A DNA stretch of 64,000 bases from an uncultured Cohaesibacter sp. (GCF_963664735.1 NZ_OY761553.1:2495303-2559302), one strand, 5' to 3'. Shown: positions 35,674 to 45,388, counted from the first letter of the stretch. Numbers and translations are program-made. The notes: generated by a model not told the origin, from the sequence alone.

Positions 35674-36468
35674 ATGTACGCCCAAATTAATGCCAAACCG
35701 TTCCCTTCCATGCGCAAGGTGATGCTTGCCGGATCAATCGCGCTGCTGGTTGCCGTCTCAGGCTGTTCATCCAATAAGAAGAGCAGCTCCTCATCGAGCC
35801 ATCAGGGCACCAACTATGCAACAGTGGAAGCCTTGCAAGAGTCGGTGACATATTGGGAAAAGCGTTATCGCAACAATGGCAAGGATGTGAAGACCGCACT
35901 GAATTACGGGCAGTCGCTCCGGCTGCTTGGCCGCAATGAGCAAGCCCTCGCCGTTTTGGAACAGGTCGCCACCTTACATCCCAAGGACAGAATTGTCCTT
36001 GCAGCCTACGGTAAGGCGCTGGCGTCGGTCGGTCGGTTCCAGCAAGCGCTACAGGTGCTTCACACCGCGCAAACTCCAACGACGCCGGACTGGCGTCTGG
36101 ATTCAGCGATTGGGGCAATCTATGACCAGATCGGCGAATATCAGCAAGCCCGCGGCTATTATGACAAGGCTCTTCTGCAAGCGCCCGATGAGCCAAGCGT
36201 TCTTAGCAACTATGGACTTTCCTATCTGCTGGAAGGCGATTTGACTTCAGCTGAAAACTATCTGCGACAAGCTGCGAAAAACCCCAGAGCCGACAGCCGG
36301 GTAAGGCAAAATCTGGCATTGGTACTGGGGTTGCAAGGCAAGTTTGCAGAAGCAGAATCCATTGCCAGCAACGAGCTTTCTCCGGAGCAAGCAGCTGAAA
36401 ATATGGCCTACCTCAAATCGATGCTCAATCAACGCAACAATTGGGACAAGATCAAGAAGCAGGGGTAG
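35674..36468 (+). CDS. tadD: TadD-like TPR lipoprotein of the Tad pilus locus
   Basis: A 264-residue predicted lipoprotein. After MRKVMLAGSIALLVAVSGCSS the lipobox cysteine is at about residue 30, followed by a Ser-rich linker. Tetratricopeptide repeats occupy about residues 65-235 (LNYGQSLRLLGRNEQALAVLEQ, YGKALASVGRFQQALQVLH, IYDQIGEYQQARGYYDKAL, YGLSYLLEGDLTSAENYLRQA). TadD proteins act in outer-membrane assembly of the Tad secretin. It is the only pilus-assembly gene on this side of the cluster facing plus, sharing a strong bidirectional terminator with tadC. AGAGG precedes the ATG. Confidence 0.85.
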   Translation: MYAQINAKPFPSMRKVMLAGSIALLVAVSGCSSNKKSSSSSSHQGTNYATVEALQESVTYWEKRYRNNGKDVKTALNYGQSLRLLGRNEQALAVLEQVATLHPKDRIVLAAYGKALASVGRFQQALQVLHTAQTPTTPDWRLDSAIGAIYDQIGEYQQARGYYDKALLQAPDEPSVLSNYGLSYLLEGDLTSAENYLRQAAKNPRADSRVRQNLALVLGLQGKFAEAESIASNELSPEQAAENMAYLKSMLNQRNNWDKIKKQG

Positions 36469-36505
36469 AAAAGACGTCCCCTTGTCGGCACAGTCTATCC
36501 ATAAA

Positions 36506-36533
36506 AAAGGGCCTAAAAGGCCCTTTATTTTTT
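36506..36533. terminator. bidirectional terminator between tadD and tadC
   Basis: AAAGGGCC and GGCCCTTT form a hairpin with a short AAAA-centred loop (about 36507-36525). A-tracts flank it on the left and T-tracts (TTTATTTTTT) on the right, so it can stop transcription from both converging genes. Confidence 0.88.
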
Positions 36534-36587
36534 GGCTTTGACAGATTTTCCTTCAAGCCTTGCTGCCAGTTATGGATGATCGGTAGC

Positions 36588-37550
36588 TTAGTGCGATGTA
36601 AAATACTGCACGGCAATCGGGCCAAGCACGATAACAAAAATTGCAGGCAGGAAGAACAGGATCATGGGCACCGTCAGCTTTGGAGGCAGTGCGGCCGCCT
36701 TTTTCTCTGCATTGGTCAATCTCATCGCACGGTTTTCTTCAGCCATCACACGGATTGCATCACCCAATGGCGTACCATAGCGTTCAGCCTGAATGAGCGA
36801 TGTCATGACGCCGCGTACACCCTCAAGACCCGTGCGCTCGGAAATATTCTCGTAAGCGACACGCCTGTCTTGCAGGTAGGAAAGTTCCGCAGTCAGAATT
36901 GTCAGTTCCTCGGCCAGTTCCACGCTGGAAGTACCGATTTCAGCAGCTACCTTCTGAAAACCGGTTTCTGCCGTCATGCCTGACTCAACGCAAATCAGCA
37001 GCAAGTCAAGGGCATCAGGCCAGGCTCGGTTGATCGAGGCCTGTCTCTTTGAACGCTGGTTTTGCAGATAAAGCAAAGGGGCATAGTAGCAGGCGTAGGC
37101 GAACAGAAAGCACAGAAACAGGCTGATCATCGGCGGATAATCCGGTTTGATCACCACAAAGACATAGAATGCGGATACGGCCAGCCCCACCATCGGGCCA
37201 ACAATACGCGCAAAGGTGAATGTCATTAGATGCTTTTCAAGACGGTAGCCAGCCTGTTTGAGCTTCTTGCGCGTTTCCTTGTCGGTGAAGGCGTCGCGCA
37301 TTTTAAACCGGTCCACGATGCTTATAATCAGTTCCTTGGGTTCCTGCCTCAAGGAAATGCGCCCTTCCTTGCCCGGATTAATCAGCGCACGTTCGCGTTT
37401 CCGGATGCGTTCACGTTCGCTGGCCACCTCTTTCATTCTCTGTCCAAGGCGATCTTTTTCAAGAAATGGCATGGCGACGGCAAGAATCGACGCCACAACG
37501 GCAATAGCCGTTACCAGCGCAAATAAGTCCTGAATGTCATAGCCTGCCAT
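36588..37550 (-). CDS. tadC: Tad pilus inner-membrane platform protein TadC
   Basis: A 320-residue type II secretion F-domain protein. A membrane helix starts the protein (LFALVTAIAVVASILAVAMPF), with charged segment RERIRKRERAL after it; two helices near residues 100-150 (MVGLAVSAFYVFVVI, ISLFLCFLFAYACYYAPLL) precede the T2SSF domain (PDALDLLLICVESGMTAETGFQKVA, about 185-210), and the C-terminus ends in a membrane segment (VPMILFFLPAIFVIVLG). It pairs with TadB to form the pilus assembly platform. Last gene of the minus-strand tad operon, 77 bases after tadB. Confidence 0.93.
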   Translation of the reverse strand: MAGYDIQDLFALVTAIAVVASILAVAMPFLEKDRLGQRMKEVASERERIRKRERALINPGKEGRISLRQEPKELIISIVDRFKMRDAFTDKETRKKLKQAGYRLEKHLMTFTFARIVGPMVGLAVSAFYVFVVIKPDYPPMISLFLCFLFAYACYYAPLLYLQNQRSKRQASINRAWPDALDLLLICVESGMTAETGFQKVAAEIGTSSVELAEELTILTAELSYLQDRRVAYENISERTGLEGVRGVMTSLIQAERYGTPLGDAIRVMAEENRAMRLTNAEKKAAALPPKLTVPMILFFLPAIFVIVLGPIAVQYFTSH

Positions 37551-37627
37551 TGTCTCTACTTTCTACTAACTATCATCATGAGCGTGATGAAGCCTGCTCA
37601 ACCCGAGGGTTTCGGGCAACAACATGC

Positions 37628-38632
37628 CTATATGTCAAAGTTGATCATGGTTCGCATGACCAGAACTCCCAACCCCATCCAGGCCAGCGCGGCTCCAATC
37701 AGCATGAGGCCCATATTTTCCTCAAACAAGACGAGGATGAACGATTTATTGGTAAGATAAATCAACAAGGCGATGATGAAGGGCATTGCACCGATGATGA
37801 ATGCCGAGGCTTTTGCTTCCATGGCCATGGCCTGAACTTTTTCCTTCATCTGCGCTCTGGAACGCAACACCCGTGAGAGGTTGCCCAGAGCTTCAGAAAG
37901 AGAGCCGCCAGCCTGGGTCTGAATGGCAATCACGATGGCAAAGAAGTTCGTTTCCGGCAGTGGAATGCGTTGGTGCAAGCGAGGTACAACCTTGGCCAGC
38001 GGCAATCCCATGGCCTGCTCTTCCATCAAACGCTTGAACTCACTACAGACTGGTTCTGCCGTCTCGGTCGCTGCGATTGCCAGACAATCCCCAAGCGGCA
38101 AACCGGTCTTGATGCCGCGTACGATCACGTCGACCGCATTTGGAAATTCGGCGATAAACTTCTTCAAACGTTTTTTGCGCCTCCGGGCCAGCCAGAAGTG
38201 AGGAAGGCCAAGAAAACCGACGATCCCCAGGCCGATCGAGATCAGCAGAGACATGCCACCAACAAGGGAGACAAAAAAGGAAACGACGCCGACAACCGCG
38301 CTATAGAGCCAAAATTGCTTTACCGTAATTGACAAGCCAGCTTGCCCAAGGCGCGCCTTCAAGGATGCCTTCTTTTCTTTCCCCTTTTTCTGATCATTCT
38401 CCAGCTGCTTGAGATTGGCCTCGATATCCTTGCGCCGATCAACATTTGCAGACCGAATGCGCGTGTCTGCAAGCTGCATTCGGCTCATGGAAACGGCTTG
38501 AAGGCGTTGATTTCTATTATAATTTTTCGACAGGCGCGGATAGAACAGCCCCCAAGCGACCCCCAGCACCGCAAAGACCACCAGAAGAAACAATGCTATG
38601 GTAAAAATCAGATCGCTGCTGATAAAGTCCAT
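37628..38632 (-). CDS. tadB: Tad pilus inner-membrane platform protein TadB
   Basis: A 334-residue T2SSF-domain protein. It begins with a membrane helix (FTIALFLLVVFAVLGVAWGLF), followed by a basic, coiled segment (residues 40-95), two further helices (LYSAVVGVVSFFVSLVG, IGLGIVGFLGLPHFWLA), then the F domain with FPNAVDVIVRGIKTGLPLGDCL (about 158-180) and VIAIQTQAGGSLSEALGNLSRVLR. A final helix precedes the end. It lies 12 bases after tadA and 77 before tadC, as in the canonical tadABC order. Confidence 0.94.
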   Translation of the reverse strand: MDFISSDLIFTIALFLLVVFAVLGVAWGLFYPRLSKNYNRNQRLQAVSMSRMQLADTRIRSANVDRRKDIEANLKQLENDQKKGKEKKASLKARLGQAGLSITVKQFWLYSAVVGVVSFFVSLVGGMSLLISIGLGIVGFLGLPHFWLARRRKKRLKKFIAEFPNAVDVIVRGIKTGLPLGDCLAIAATETAEPVCSEFKRLMEEQAMGLPLAKVVPRLHQRIPLPETNFFAIVIAIQTQAGGSLSEALGNLSRVLRSRAQMKEKVQAMAMEAKASAFIIGAMPFIIALLIYLTNKSFILVLFEENMGLMLIGAALAWMGLGVLVMRTMINFDI

Positions 38633-38644
38633 GATGCTTCCTCG

Positions 38645-40114
38645 TTAGCCGTAAGTTTTTGGCTCGATACTTGCCGCATCAAGCGCTGCTGCAAGATTGG
38701 CCTCTTCATTGTAATAGCGTGCACGTTCCCAGAAGGCAGGGCGCCCGATACCGGTGGATCTATGCTGACCAATAATATTTCCGGCCGCGTCTTCACCCGT
38801 GATTTCATAGACGAACAGATCCTGCGTCGTGATCACGTCGCCTTCCATGCCGGTTACTTCGGTTATGTGGGTAATTCGACGGGAACCATCCCGCAGGCGC
38901 GAGGCCTGAATGATCACGTCAATGGACCCGACGATCATTTCACGAATGGTCTTGGTGGGCAGGTTAAACCCGCCCATGGTGATCATGGCTTCCAGACGGG
39001 AAAGCGCTTCGCGCGGTGAGTTGGCGTGCAGCGTGCCCATGGAGCCATCGTGGCCGGTGTTCATGGCCTGTAGCAAGTCGAACGCTTCAAAGCCACGCAC
39101 CTCGCCCACGATAATGCGTTCAGGTCGCATACGCAGACAGTTTCTGACCAGATCCGTCATGGTGATCTGGCCTTCCCCTTCCAGGTTCGGCGGGCGGGTT
39201 TCAAGGCGCACCACATGAGGCTGCTGTAGCTGCAGCTCGGCGGCGTCTTCGCAGGTGACGATACGTTCGTCATTCTCGATATAGTTCGTCAGACAGTTCA
39301 ACAATGTTGTCTTACCCGAACCCGTACCGCCGGAAATGACGACGTTACAACGAACCTTGCCAACAATCTGCAAAATCCGGGCGCCCTCTGGAGAGATGGA
39401 GCCGAAACGGACCAGTTGGTCCAGTGTCAGTTTGTCTTTCTTGAACTTACGAATGGTCAGGGTCGGTCCGTCAATGGATAGCGGCGGAGCAATCACGTTC
39501 ACACGAGACCCGTCAGGCAAACGCGCGTCGCAGATGGGGCTTGATTCATCCACGCGACGTCCAACCTGTGACACGATCCGCTGGCAAATATTCATCAACT
39601 GGCCATTGTCGCGAAAACGCACGTTGGTCAGATAGACCTTGCCCTGGGTTTCGATGTAGGTCTTCTCTGCCCCGTTGACCATAATATCTGCAATATCATC
39701 ACGGGCCAGAAGAGGCTCGAGAGGCCCGTAGCCGAGCACATCGTTACAGATATCGTCGAGCAGATCTTCCTGCTCGGCGATCGAGAGAACGATATTCTTG
39801 AGTGCAATGATTTCCGAAACAATGTCACGGATTTCTTCGCGGGCAGAATCCGCATCCAGACGCGCCATTTGCGCCAGATCGATGGTATCAATCAAGGCGC
39901 CAAAGACTGACGTCTTGATATCAAAATATTGTTCGGATCTCCCAGAAGCGGTAGAGCTTTCAATTGGCTGATAATTCACCTCGACAGCCTGCTTGTAGCC
40001 CTTGTCTTCCTTATCCGAAGACGGCTTTGCAGAGGCTGCCTTGGTAACTGGCGCCTTTGGTTTGCTCTCTGGCGCCTTAGGAGCGGCGCTACCTGTTCCA
40101 CGTTTTCCGAACAT
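38645..40114 (-). CDS. cpaF: Tad pilus assembly ATPase TadA (CpaF)
   Basis: A 489-residue hexameric secretion ATPase of the type II/IV (VirB11-like) family that powers Flp pilus extension and retraction. An Ala/Lys/Pro-rich lead (about 1-45) precedes the N-domain; Walker A is [16 protein letters not shown] (about residue 265), the Asp box and Walker B region reads [19 protein letters not shown] (about 335-353), and the His box [20 protein letters not shown] follows at about 356. All key residues are intact. The gene is 16 bases after cpaE and 12 before tadB. Confidence 0.96.
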   Translation of the reverse strand: MFGKRGTGSAAPKAPESKPKAPVTKAASAKPSSDKEDKGYKQAVEVNYQPIESSTASGRSEQYFDIKTSVFGALIDTIDLAQMARLDADSAREEIRDIVSEIIALKNIVLSIAEQEDLLDDICNDVLGYGPLEPLLARDDIADIMVNGAEKTYIETQGKVYLTNVRFRDNGQLMNICQRIVSQVGRRVDESSPICDARLPDGSRVNVIAPPLSIDGPTLTIRKFKKDKLTLDQLVRFGSISPEGARILQIVGKVRCNVVISGGTGSGKTTLLNCLTNYIENDERIVTCEDAAELQLQQPHVVRLETRPPNLEGEGQITMTDLVRNCLRMRPERIIVGEVRGFEAFDLLQAMNTGHDGSMGTLHANSPREALSRLEAMITMGGFNLPTKTIREMIVGSIDVIIQASRLRDGSRRITHITEVTGMEGDVITTQDLFVYEITGEDAAGNIIGQHRSTGIGRPAFWERARYYNEEANLAAALDAASIEPKTYG

Positions 40115-40130
40115 CGTTACTAACCAGACA

Positions 40131-41438
40131 CTAATTCGACTTCTTCAATTTGCTAATCAGCGGAGCAAACAAGGATTTGCTTGCCTTGGGCGCTTCAGAG
40201 CGCCCGGTAATATTGGATGCCAAACGATCAAAGATCTCGACCAGTTTGCTGTTTGATCCCAGCTCACTGATCATCTGTCCATTGTTCGCAGCTTGTCCAA
40301 AAGTCGCTGGCTCGAAAGGAATCTCGATATATTCCTCGCGTTCGAGTGCAGCAGCAAAATCCTTTGCCTTGATCTCGGGACGCTTCTGCATGCCTGTCTG
40401 ATTGATGATCAGATGAGGCAAGCGATCCCCACGTCGCTCCTGATCGATGATATCAAACAGGTTCTTGACATTGCGCAGATTGGCAAGATCGGGAACGGCC
40501 GTGATAATGATTTCGTCCGCCGACAGAAGCAGGCTTTTGCTCCACTCTGTCCACATATGGGGCAGATCCAGCACGGTATAAGGCGCACTGTTTTGTAGCA
40601 AATTCACCATTTGCCCGAAAAATTCTGCATCGTAATCGCAGGTATTGTCGAGCACTGCCGGAGCCGTCAGCAGGCTTAGCCGTTCGCCGCACCGAGTAAG
40701 AAGGCGCTCCAGATACTGATCATCCAGACGATCCCCCGCCTTGATGGCATCGGCTATTGTCTGGGGTGGATCATGATTGAAATCGAGCCCGGTCGTTCCG
40801 AAGGCAATATCAAAATCGGTGATGATGACATCTTGCTGATTGCTCGTTGTAATCGACCAGCCGATATTATGAGCTATGGTAGAAGAACCGACACCACCTT
40901 TGGCTCCCATGAAAGCGACTGTTTTACCCAATGGCTCTGCGCCAGGATTGACAAAGAGATCACTCAGAGCCTGAATCAGCTCGATCTGTCCGACCGGAGC
41001 GACGATATATTCGGAGACACCCCGACGAACCAGATCCCGATACATCTGGACATCATTGATATGGCCAATGAGCACGACTTTGGTGCCCACATCACACACT
41101 TCCGCCAGCCGATCAAGATCGACGATCAGCTCTTCATAGCTCTGTCCGGCTTCAAGAAGAACCAGATTGGGCGTGGGAGTATCAGCGAAAAACTCGATGG
41201 CAGACTGGATGCCACCAGACACGGATTTAAAATGCACCCGCGCCATACGGCGATCCTTGCTGATAGCGTCAATCGTGCTTTGAATCTGCGGTGACTCGCA
41301 GAAAGCAGATATGGACACCCGCGGCAGCGGACGCACATCTATCAACTCGTTGCTACCGGCTTCTGACAACTCCTGTTGAAATGCCTGCAATTCCTTTTCG
41401 TCTTCAAAGCCCACAGATGGATGCGCTAGATCACTCAT
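40131..41438 (-). CDS. cpaE: Tad pilus localisation ATPase-like protein CpaE/TadZ
   Basis: A 435-residue protein with an N-terminal receiver-like domain (about 50-165; LDRLAEVCDVGTKVVLIGH, then DLVRRGVSEYIVAPVG) and a C-terminal ParA/MinD-like domain. The deviant Walker A is GAKGGVGSSTIAHNIGW (about residue 178). ITDFDIAFGTTGLDF is the Walker A-prime region. CpaE/TadZ localises the Tad machine to the pole. Its start overlaps the cpaD stop by four bases (ATGA), showing translational coupling; cpaF follows after 16 bases. Confidence 0.94.
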   Translation of the reverse strand: MSDLAHPSVGFEDEKELQAFQQELSEAGSNELIDVRPLPRVSISAFCESPQIQSTIDAISKDRRMARVHFKSVSGGIQSAIEFFADTPTPNLVLLEAGQSYEELIVDLDRLAEVCDVGTKVVLIGHINDVQMYRDLVRRGVSEYIVAPVGQIELIQALSDLFVNPGAEPLGKTVAFMGAKGGVGSSTIAHNIGWSITTSNQQDVIITDFDIAFGTTGLDFNHDPPQTIADAIKAGDRLDDQYLERLLTRCGERLSLLTAPAVLDNTCDYDAEFFGQMVNLLQNSAPYTVLDLPHMWTEWSKSLLLSADEIIITAVPDLANLRNVKNLFDIIDQERRGDRLPHLIINQTGMQKRPEIKAKDFAAALEREEYIEIPFEPATFGQAANNGQMISELGSNSKLVEIFDRLASNITGRSEAPKASKSLFAPLISKLKKSN

Positions 41439-42178
41439 TTGCTAACCTCTGAGCTTGTTCCAGAATTTGAATCAAGGTCGGCAGACCAGGTCTTCTGCCC
41501 GGAGCGATAAGCCTCAGAGACGGCTGATCTGCGTTGAGCATCCCTTGGATCATATCCTCTTGGCTGTATCAAATCCTGCGGATTGGCAACCGCCGCAGCC
41601 AGATTTTGTTGCGTTGAGCATCCAAAATCAAAGTAGTCGTAATTCTGTGTATCCAGCTGGAAACCCGCAGGATGGCTGCCGCAAGTCAGTGTCTTTGCTT
41701 CCACACGAGGGTAAGCCAGCCTTATCGGAGCATCGGATGCATTTGCTGCAGTGTAGGGGAACAGATCAATGCGACCCGCTGCAACCCCTTGCCGCATCAG
41801 AGAGCCCCTGATTTGCTTGGCCATATAGTTTGCGCTGGTTTCATTCAAAGACCCCGAGGGAACCATGACCTGAATTACCGAAGCATTTTCACGCAGAAAG
41901 TCTCGCGCGAATGCCTCCAGAGCTGACTGGGATGATGGCGTCAGGCGCTCGCTATTGACCCCAACCGGGATGTCAATCGTGCGAGCAGACTGTTGCAGCA
42001 TAATCGGATGACGCAGACGATAATCCTGCTCCACCGAGCCGGTCACTTCCCGGTTGGATTGGCAGGCAACCAGCAGCAAGGCGCAAGCGGCGACAGCAAC
42101 GCCCCGTATTTGCGGGCTCGCGCTCCATTTTTGCCGTCTAGTCTGATGCACTGGCTTGATCCGATCTGGTTTGAACAT
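41435..42178 (-). CDS. cpaD: Tad pilus lipoprotein CpaD
   Basis: About 247 residues from ATG 42178. Earlier in-frame ATGs at 42184 and 42196 exist; 42178 is favoured because GAGGG lies seven bases upstream, just after the cpaC stop. A lipoprotein signal (VAVAACALLLVACQSN, lipobox cysteine near residue 44) is followed by the conserved CpaD body: YRLRHPIMLQQSARTIDIPVG, VMVPSGSLNETSANYMA, and near the C-terminus NYDYFDFGCSTQQNLAAAVANPQDLIQPR, given here in fragments. CpaD is an outer-membrane lipoprotein assisting secretin CpaC. The downstream cpaE start overlaps its stop. Confidence 0.92.
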   Translation of the reverse strand: MFKPDRIKPVHQTRRQKWSASPQIRGVAVAACALLLVACQSNREVTGSVEQDYRLRHPIMLQQSARTIDIPVGVNSERLTPSSQSALEAFARDFLRENASVIQVMVPSGSLNETSANYMAKQIRGSLMRQGVAAGRIDLFPYTAANASDAPIRLAYPRVEAKTLTCGSHPAGFQLDTQNYDYFDFGCSTQQNLAAAVANPQDLIQPRGYDPRDAQRRSAVSEAYRSGQKTWSADLDSNSGTSSEVSK

Positions 42179-42188
42179 TGCCATGCCC

Positions 42189-43667
42189 TCACTCATAACT
42201 GTAGCCGAAGCGGCCATTATATTTGACACCTCGACGCCCCCCTCCTGACACGTCGTAGCGACGCATCAAGGCACCAAGGAAGATGTCATTCATGTCCGAA
42301 GATGGTTGAACATTTTTGGTTGGAAGAGCCACTTTTGATTTTGCAACCGGCTCAACAATGTAAGGGGTTACGAAAAAGACCAGCTCCGTCTGATTGCGCT
42401 TGTAGTCCCGAGACCGGAACAAGGCACCAAGCACGGGAAGGTCTTTGAGATACGGAAAACCGTCGATGCTCTTTCGCACGTCATCATGCAGCAATCCGGC
42501 CATAGCCATGGTGCCGCCCGATGGCAACTCAAGTGTCGTGGATGTCCGGCGTGTCTTGAGCCCCGGAATTGTGAGAGCGTCATCTCCCGTCCCCATCGTC
42601 ACCGTCTGATCCGATGAAATCTCCGAAACTTCGGACTTGATTTGCAGGCTGATGCGATTTTCCGACATGACAATCGGCCGGAATGAGAGCGCGACACCAT
42701 ATTGCTTGAACTCGACCGTAATTTGGCCGTCGTCATACCCAACAGGAACGGGATATTCGCCACCGGCCAAGAAATCCGCCTGTTCGCCAGAGATGGCAGT
42801 CAGGTTCGGCTCTGCCAAAGTGCGCACAAGGCCGTTACGCTCCATGGCTTCCAGGGTACTTGCAAAATAATTGGTGTTACCGCCAAGCTTCAAGCCCAGA
42901 CTGGTATCAGACAAATTCTGCAAGGCTACCGAAAACGGGTTGCTGATCACACCAGATGTCGAAAAGTTACCGCGCTGAAGCTGTCCGCCAATGTTGATAC
43001 CCAACTGCTTGACAACCGTTCGGGACACCTCGGCAACAGTCACCCGGATCTGAACCTGCTCACGGCCTTGCACGGCAAGATAGTTGCTGACCTTCTTGCG
43101 GTCTCCAACATAGCTGGCTGCCAGATCCATGGCCTTTTCTGCATCAGCGGGATTATTGACCGATCCTGAGAGGGCAACCCCCTCCCCGACGCCTTCAACG
43201 CGAATATCAGAGGACGGAATCATACGGCGCAGCAAGGCGGCCAGAGAAGCATTATCGCGGGCCACATTAACGTCAAAACTGGCAATCTGGTTGCCTTTGC
43301 CATCAAACAGGATAACGTTGGCCTGCCCGATCTTCATGCCCAGAATATAGACCCGGCGCGGCGTCCTGACGACGGCATCAGCGATCGCTGGACTGGAAAC
43401 CAAAACATCTCGGACATCGCTCGGCGTTTCGATAACAACGGATTTGTTCAGCCCCACGTCGATATTGCGCCCGTTGGCGCTGGCCGCTTTGAGGCGAATT
43501 TCAGACTTGGCATAAGCTGGAGTTGGCGCCATAAACAGTGAACATGCAAACAAAACTGTAAGCGCCAAGGCTGGCACTATGGCAATTGCACAAAGACGGC
43601 TCCGCCGACGCTTATCCGGCGCTCCAGATTCTCTTGCTTTTTTCACAGCAGCAGAAAAACCGATCAT
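42189..43667 (-). CDS. cpaC: Tad pilus outer-membrane secretin CpaC (RcpA)
   Basis: A 492-residue secretin forming the outer-membrane channel for the Flp pilus. A long signal region (about residues 30-52, ending APTPAYAKS) is followed by the pilus N-domain (LNKSVVIETPSDVRDVLVSSP), a BON-like region (GSVNNPADAEKAMDLAASYVG), and the secretin domain with LNIGGQLQRG-type start at about residue 215, RTLAEPNLTAISGEQADFL, and GGTMAMAGLL and LPVLGALFRS near the end. The start overlaps the cpaB stop by four bases. The related stand-alone N-domain protein encoded at 46101 shares the first module. Confidence 0.95.
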   Translation of the reverse strand: MIGFSAAVKKARESGAPDKRRRSRLCAIAIVPALALTVLFACSLFMAPTPAYAKSEIRLKAASANGRNIDVGLNKSVVIETPSDVRDVLVSSPAIADAVVRTPRRVYILGMKIGQANVILFDGKGNQIASFDVNVARDNASLAALLRRMIPSSDIRVEGVGEGVALSGSVNNPADAEKAMDLAASYVGDRKKVSNYLAVQGREQVQIRVTVAEVSRTVVKQLGINIGGQLQRGNFSTSGVISNPFSVALQNLSDTSLGLKLGGNTNYFASTLEAMERNGLVRTLAEPNLTAISGEQADFLAGGEYPVPVGYDDGQITVEFKQYGVALSFRPIVMSENRISLQIKSEVSEISSDQTVTMGTGDDALTIPGLKTRRTSTTLELPSGGTMAMAGLLHDDVRKSIDGFPYLKDLPVLGALFRSRDYKRNQTELVFFVTPYIVEPVAKSKVALPTKNVQPSSDMNDIFLGALMRRYDVSGGGRRGVKYNGRFGYSYE

Positions 43668-44437
43668 TGCTTTACCGTCCTCTTCGTCATCGTGCCAGAG
43701 CGCACCATAATTATGGTTCCGCTTTGGGCTTCGGAAACCTCTGTTTTATCGTCGGCATCTTCAAGAGAGCGCAGCACCAGAGAAATCTTTCCTTCGGATT
43801 GAGCCGCCGTCAGCGTTTCAGCCTGCTGAGGCAGAAGTTCCAGCGTTGCTGTTTCGCCGACCACGACCTTGACGCCATCTTTTTCTTCGGTTGTCTGGTC
43901 AATAGCCAAAACGCGTACATTGTTCAGGATCGTTTCGGAGCTGACGCCTTTCTTTCCCTCCTCGGTAAGGATCACGTCGACCCTATCTTTAGGAAGAATA
44001 AAACCACCGGCACTGGTCGCTGCGGAAATGGAAGTAGCAATGGCCCGATAGCCTTTTGGCAAAACAGAAGACATCATGCCTCTGCCGCCAATAGCCAGCT
44101 TGCCTTCATTGATCGGTTCACCTTCAAGAAAGGATCCGCGCGCCACAGCGCCAACAAGTTCGCTATCCGCGTCAGGTCGCTGGTCACGGGTGATGTAGCC
44201 AGGGGCAGTGCTTGCCTTGGGCCATTTGCGCCAGGTGAACAAGTCCGCAGTAAAGCTGGTTCCAAGCGTCACATTCTGTGATGCGGTCAAAACTTCCGTG
44301 AGCTCGATCTGCTCGACAGGTTTGGCAGCTACTACTTTTTCTACCGGTTTTTTGTTGCCAAGAGACTGGGCAAGCACCAAGGCTATCAACCCGGCGAGCA
44401 AGGCAACAACGATGACGGCAATTCGCGCTACTCTCAT
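43664..44437 (-). CDS. cpaB: Tad pilus assembly protein CpaB (RcpC)
   Basis: A 257-residue protein with an N-terminal membrane anchor (RIAVIVVALLAGLIALVLAQSL, about 3-24). A SAF domain follows (LTEVLTASQNVTLGTSFTADLFTWRKWP, about 47-74, then GSFLEGEPINEGKLA), and the CpaB-specific block GYRAIATSISAATSAGGFILPKDRVDVIL spans about 110-138, quoted in part. CpaB/RcpC sits in the periplasm near the secretin. It is the first gene of the cpaBCDEF-tadBC operon. The 262-base region upstream holds a perfect 19-base dyad and probably the operon promoter. Confidence 0.93.
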   Translation of the reverse strand: MRVARIAVIVVALLAGLIALVLAQSLGNKKPVEKVVAAKPVEQIELTEVLTASQNVTLGTSFTADLFTWRKWPKASTAPGYITRDQRPDADSELVGAVARGSFLEGEPINEGKLAIGGRGMMSSVLPKGYRAIATSISAATSAGGFILPKDRVDVILTEEGKKGVSSETILNNVRVLAIDQTTEEKDGVKVVVGETATLELLPQQAETLTAAQSEGKISLVLRSLEDADDKTEVSEAQSGTIIMVRSGTMTKRTVKQ

Positions 44438-44601
44438 GTCCTAGTTTCCCATAGGTTTCAGACGCCCAGCATTTTTCAAGCACAAGGATGCTTGCTGCCA
44501 GTGTCCAACACTTATGGTTAACGACTAGTAAGCGTGTTTGCTTAATATGACCTTAATTTCGCAAAAATCCGCAATTGTATGCGCCGAGCCGCAAACTGGT
44601 C

Positions 44602-44620
44602 GCGCCTATTCAATAGGCGC
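44602..44620. promoter_or_regulatory. perfect dyad between cpaA and cpaB
   Basis: GCGCCTATT (44602-44610) and AATAGGCGC (44612-44620) form a perfect inverted repeat around one C. It lies 165 bases upstream of the cpaB start and 80 bases downstream of the cpaA stop. No T run follows on the minus strand. It may be an operator for the cpaB operon, or a transcript-end hairpin for cpaA (seven-bp stem, five-base loop). Confidence 0.5.
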
Positions 44621-44699
44621 CAACACAATCAATAGTGGACCTCAGGTTTAGATCGTTATACGGAAAATGCGAGCCTCAGAACGATCTCGCTCATCTCCA

Positions 44700-45224
44700 T
44701 CAGGATAGGGCGAGCTTGACGCCAGTGTCCATCCAGTCAGACATAGCGTAGATTTGAAGGCCTGCAGCTGCGAGCGCCAGACCATAGGGAATGCGTTTGA
44801 CGGTATATAGCCGCATTACCCATTCCATCTTTAACATGAAAACAGGAAGATATTTTGAACGCATAAAGAGGAATGCTATGGCTATAACAGCCCCATAAAT
44901 AGAAGCGAGTGCGAAAAATACCAGTGCGAGCGTAGGCCCCAACCAGAGAGCGGCCACCGCAGAGAATTTTGCGTCTCCACCGCCAATCCACTTGAATAGC
45001 CAGAATACATACACCACGCAGAAGGTAATCAGACCGCTAGCCAAATGCATGGCGGCGTCTTTCAAAGACATGTCAACGCCATAGGCGAAGAAAGGGAAGG
45101 CCAACAAAAAGATGAGGGCAAGCCTATTGGAAATGCGCATGGTAAAAAGATCGGAGCTTCCGGCATAGGCAAAGACCAGAGGTACGAAAAGCAAAAGACT
45201 CCATCCGAAAATAACGCTCAACAT
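44700..45224 (-). CDS. cpaA: prepilin peptidase CpaA/TadV
   Basis: A 174-residue inner-membrane aspartic peptidase (A24) that processes Flp pilin and pseudopilins. The first catalytic aspartate is in GSSDLFTMRISNRLALIF (about residues 22-39) and the second in the GxGD motif IGGGDAKFSAVAALWLGP (about 82-98). About five membrane helices are seen. The gene stands alone between flp and cpaB. An AT-rich inverted repeat (45333-45340 with 45350-45357) lies about 110 bases upstream of its start, beyond which is the flp terminator. It should cleave the Flp leader at the GATAIEY site encoded next door. Confidence 0.93.
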   Translation of the reverse strand: MLSVIFGWSLLLFVPLVFAYAGSSDLFTMRISNRLALIFLLAFPFFAYGVDMSLKDAAMHLASGLITFCVVYVFWLFKWIGGGDAKFSAVAALWLGPTLALVFFALASIYGAVIAIAFLFMRSKYLPVFMLKMEWVMRLYTVKRIPYGLALAAAGLQIYAMSDWMDTGVKLALS

Positions 45225-45361
45225 GCCAGCATCCTTATCATGGATTTATCAGATTGGGCCTCTTCAGCCGCCAGTTCACCCACAAGGGCAGTTTCCCAGC
45301 TATAATTTATGATCGATAAAAGTTACTAAATTATTGAATTCATTATTATAATTCAATCTAA

Positions 45362-45388
45362 AAATAAAGGCCACCCGAAGGCAGCCTT
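45362..45388 (-). terminator. Rho-independent terminator after the Flp pilin gene
   Basis: On the minus strand AAGGC and GCCTT (45388-45384 and 45371-45367) bracket a GC-rich stem with a TTCG-containing loop, followed by TTATTTTTA. It lies about 45 bases past the flp stop and would isolate the highly expressed pilin transcript from cpaA. Confidence 0.7.
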
